The position numbers and the translations under genes were made by a program. Under the pieces are notes generated by a model that was not told the origin of the DNA, did not search any database, and saw nothing but the letters and a program-made list of their open reading frames with translations. A stretch of DNA of 7,726 nt from positions 1-7,726 of the forward strand of contig CACXGG010000204.1 in the NCBI GenBank assembly GCA_902767145.1, in the 5' to 3' direction. Of the stretch, positions 5,673 to 7,726 are shown one piece after another (positions within the stretch are counted from its first letter, which is position 1; each line of letters starts with the position of its first letter). This DNA is from Oscillospiraceae bacterium (GTDB lineage: Bacteria; Bacillota; Clostridia; Saccharofermentanales; Saccharofermentanaceae).

Positions 5673-7139
5673 ATGGAAATAAGACCATCAATGGAAGAAG
5701 TAAGATCATACGCTTCCGCCGGGGAGTATAAGTACATCCCCGTATCGACTTCGATCATGTCAGACATCAAGACTCCCATCGAGGTCCTGAAGATCCTGAA
5801 GAACGTCTCCACCCACACCTATATGCTGGAGTCCATGGAGAACAACGAAAACAGGGGAAGATATACATTCCTCGGCTTCGACCCGAAGCTGGACATCACC
5901 TGCGCAAACGGCGTGATGAAGGTGGGAGATGAGACAATAGAGACTTCCCGTCCCGGTGACGTCTTAAGGAACATCATGAAGGATTATAAGAGCCCCAAGC
6001 TGGACTTCCTTCCTCCCTTTGCCGGCGGTCTCGTTGGATATTTTTCCTACGATTACGTTAAGTACGCCGAGCCGTCACTGGATCTTGATGCAGAGGACAG
6101 GGAGGGCTTCAAGGATGTGGACCTCATGCTCTTCGACAAGGTCATCGCCTTCGACTCCCTGATGCAGAAGATCATCCTCATGGTAAACATCAGGCTGGAT
6201 GATATCGAGAACGAGTACGAGAGAGCCGGAAAAGACCTCGCATCCCTCATCGACCTCATCAGAAACGGCAAGGGCATCGACGAAAAGCCCGGCAAGCTCT
6301 TAAGTGACATAAGGCCCCTTTTCGGGAAAGAGGAATACTGCTCCATGGTGGAAAAGGCCAAGTACCACATCAAGGAGGGAGACATCTTCCAGATCGTCCT
6401 TTCCAACCGCCTGGAGGCAGACTTCGAAGGATCCCTTCTCAATGTCTACAGGATCCTTCGTACCACAAACCCTTCACCTTATATGTTCTATTTCTCCGGA
6501 ACAGACGTTGAGGTGGCAGGAGCATCCCCTGAGACTCTTGTAAAGCTGGACGGCGATACACTCTACACATATCCTCTTGCGGGAACACGTCCCAGGGGAA
6601 GGACAGAGGAAGAGGACCTTCAGCTGGAAAAGGAGCTCCTCGCAGATCCCAAGGAACTGTCCGAGCACAACATGCTGGTGGATCTGGGAAGAAATGATAT
6701 CGGAAAGATCTCGGAGTTCGGATCCGTAAGCGTAAAGGAGCTTCACACCATTCTCCGCTTCTCACATGTAATGCATATAGGTTCCACAGTAAAGGGAACC
6801 ATCAGGAAGGAGTGCGATGCCCTGGACGCCATCGACGCTATCCTTCCCGCAGGAACACTTTCCGGCGCACCCAAGATCAGGGCATGCCAGCTCATCAACG
6901 AGCTTGAGAACAACAAGAGGGGCATCTACGGAGGTGCCATCGGATATATGGATTTCTCGGGAAATCTCGATACATGTATCGGCATAAGGATCGCCTACAA
7001 GAAGGGCAACAAGGTATTCGTCAGATCCGGCGCCGGCATCGTATATGATTCCGTACCCGAAAAGGAATATCAGGAATCCATCAACAAAGCAGCGGCAGTG
7101 GTAAATGCCATCAAAGCCGCACAGGACGAAGAGCTTTAA
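5673..7139 (+). CDS. trpE: Anthranilate synthase component I
   Basis: TrpE converts chorismate to anthranilate using ammonia passed from TrpG. This is the first committed step to tryptophan, in the cytoplasm. The 488 residues are normal for the family. The N-terminal domain has the tryptophan-binding MLES motif (Ser54) followed by GRYTFLGFDP, and NPSPYMFYF at 266-274 completes the allosteric pocket, so feedback inhibition is probably retained. The chorismate-binding domain shows AGASPETLV, PLAGTRPRGR, EHNMLVDLGRND at 331-342, GTLSGAPK at 394-401, and a C-terminal RSGAGIVYDSVPEKEYQE. I chose ATG 5673 because AAAGGAG lies seven bases upstream and the sequence before it is the T-box terminator; the frame stays open to 5610 by chance. 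It is followed at once by trpG and controlled by the tryptophan T-box. Confidence 0.97.
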   Translation: MEIRPSMEEVRSYASAGEYKYIPVSTSIMSDIKTPIEVLKILKNVSTHTYMLESMENNENRGRYTFLGFDPKLDITCANGVMKVGDETIETSRPGDVLRNIMKDYKSPKLDFLPPFAGGLVGYFSYDYVKYAEPSLDLDAEDREGFKDVDLMLFDKVIAFDSLMQKIILMVNIRLDDIENEYERAGKDLASLIDLIRNGKGIDEKPGKLLSDIRPLFGKEEYCSMVEKAKYHIKEGDIFQIVLSNRLEADFEGSLLNVYRILRTTNPSPYMFYFSGTDVEVAGASPETLVKLDGDTLYTYPLAGTRPRGRTEEEDLQLEKELLADPKELSEHNMLVDLGRNDIGKISEFGSVSVKELHTILRFSHVMHIGSTVKGTIRKECDALDAIDAILPAGTLSGAPKIRACQLINELENNKRGIYGGAIGYMDFSGNLDTCIGIRIAYKKGNKVFVRSGAGIVYDSVPEKEYQESINKAAAVVNAIKAAQDEEL

Positions 7140-7150
7140 GGAGGTAAGAT

Positions 7151-7726
7151 ATGGTACTGCTCATAGATAATTACGACAGCTTTTCCTATAACCTCTATCA
7201 GCTCATCGGATCAGTGGAGCCTGATATCAAGGTAATAAGAAACGACGAACTCACGGTCAGGGAGATCGATGAACTTAACCCTGAGGCCATAGTCATCTCA
7301 CCCGGTCCCGGAAGGCCCGAGGATGCAGGTGTATGTATCGATGTCATAAAGGAGCTGGGAGACAGATATCCCATCCTGGGCGTCTGTCTGGGACACCAGT
7401 CCATCTGTGCCGCCTACGGTGCCACGGTAACATACGCAAAGGAGCTCATGCACGGCAAGCAGTCGGATATAGATCTTTCCATAGACTGCGATCTGTTCAG
7501 CGGACTTTTCGTAAAGGTCCCCGTGGCAAGATATCACTCCCTGGCGGCAGACCCTTCCACGATGCCCGAATGCCTTGAGGTCACGGCGGTGACGGAGGAC
7601 GGCGAGGTAATGGCCGTTAAGCATAAGGAACATGAGGTGTATGGAGTACAGTTCCATCCCGAATCCATAATGACACCTGACGGAAAAAAGATGATGGAAA
7701 ACTTTATCAATATCGCAAGAAACATG
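7151..7726 (+). CDS. trpG: Anthranilate synthase component II, glutamine amidotransferase, 3' end at window edge
   Basis: TrpG hydrolyses glutamine and delivers ammonia to TrpE. It is a class I amidotransferase. Seen: MVLLIDNYDSFSYNLYQ at the start, the oxyanion-region SPGPGRPEDAG from residue 50, the nucleophile GVCLGHQ at 77-83 (Cys79), YHSL in the middle, and the catalytic QFHPES with His169 and Glu171. The 192 codons present reach ENFINIARNM at the last base with no stop. That is close to the usual length of 188-195, so either the stop comes within a few codons or the protein continues as a fusion with TrpD, which occurs in some bacteria. AAGGAGGT (7138-7145) overlaps the trpE stop and lies five bases before ATG 7151, giving tight co-expression of the two subunits. 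Confidence 0.96.
   Translation, partial: MVLLIDNYDSFSYNLYQLIGSVEPDIKVIRNDELTVREIDELNPEAIVISPGPGRPEDAGVCIDVIKELGDRYPILGVCLGHQSICAAYGATVTYAKELMHGKQSDIDLSIDCDLFSGLFVKVPVARYHSLAADPSTMPECLEVTAVTEDGEVMAVKHKEHEVYGVQFHPESIMTPDGKKMMENFINIARNM

Noticed and set aside
7198..7725. Minus-strand and alternate frames over trpG
   Set aside because: They are shadows; the + frame from 7151 carries all amidotransferase motifs.

Overview
The window looks like chromosomal DNA of a Clostridia-type Firmicute, most likely Lachnospiraceae. This rests on strong AGGAGG-type ribosome sites, heavy use of AGA/AGG and ATA codons, a T-box riboswitch, many U-tailed intrinsic terminators, and protein sequences that read like that family. 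All genes I accept are on the + strand. The species cannot be named from the sequence alone.

Layout. (1) 1-2506: the 3' three quarters of ilvD (dihydroxy-acid dehydratase, isoleucine/valine synthesis), overlapping by 8 bases a DUF815-type AAA+ ATPase. (2) 2507-2922: a monocistronic unit for a 74-residue candidate lipoprotein, with a perfect 18-bp palindrome over its -10 box and a strong terminator. (3) 2928-3232: a non-coding repeat region. It holds three 64-bp tandem copies plus a decayed fourth, each intact copy with a hairpin-forming palindrome, followed by a pair of 23-bp direct repeats. (4) 3239-4856: a stand-alone NAD(P)H-hydrate epimerase, probably read from a leaderless mRNA, overlapping an EamA-family membrane transporter. 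(5) 4857-5092: an intergenic stretch with a possible 19-codon ORF. Its ribosome site and start codon are locked in a 13-bp hairpin that ends in a U-run. A second, clear terminator follows. (6) 5092-5317: a 61-residue charged small protein with its own extended -10 promoter. (7) 5314-7726: the start of a tryptophan operon: promoter, complete tryptophan T-box, trpE, and trpG running off the window.

How the parts work together. Two amino-acid pathways flank a set of small, independently controlled units. The trp leader is the best-resolved regulatory element. A TGG specifier, a UGGC acceptor-end bulge matching the G discriminator of tRNA-Trp, an antiterminator and a mutually exclusive terminator can all be drawn base by base. 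TrpE also keeps the N-terminal tryptophan-binding motif, so the pathway is under both transcriptional and feedback control.

I see no phage, insertion sequence, CRISPR array, toxin cluster or obvious defence system. The parts least explained by known families are the hairpin-locked small ORF at 4944-5013 and the 64-bp repeat array.
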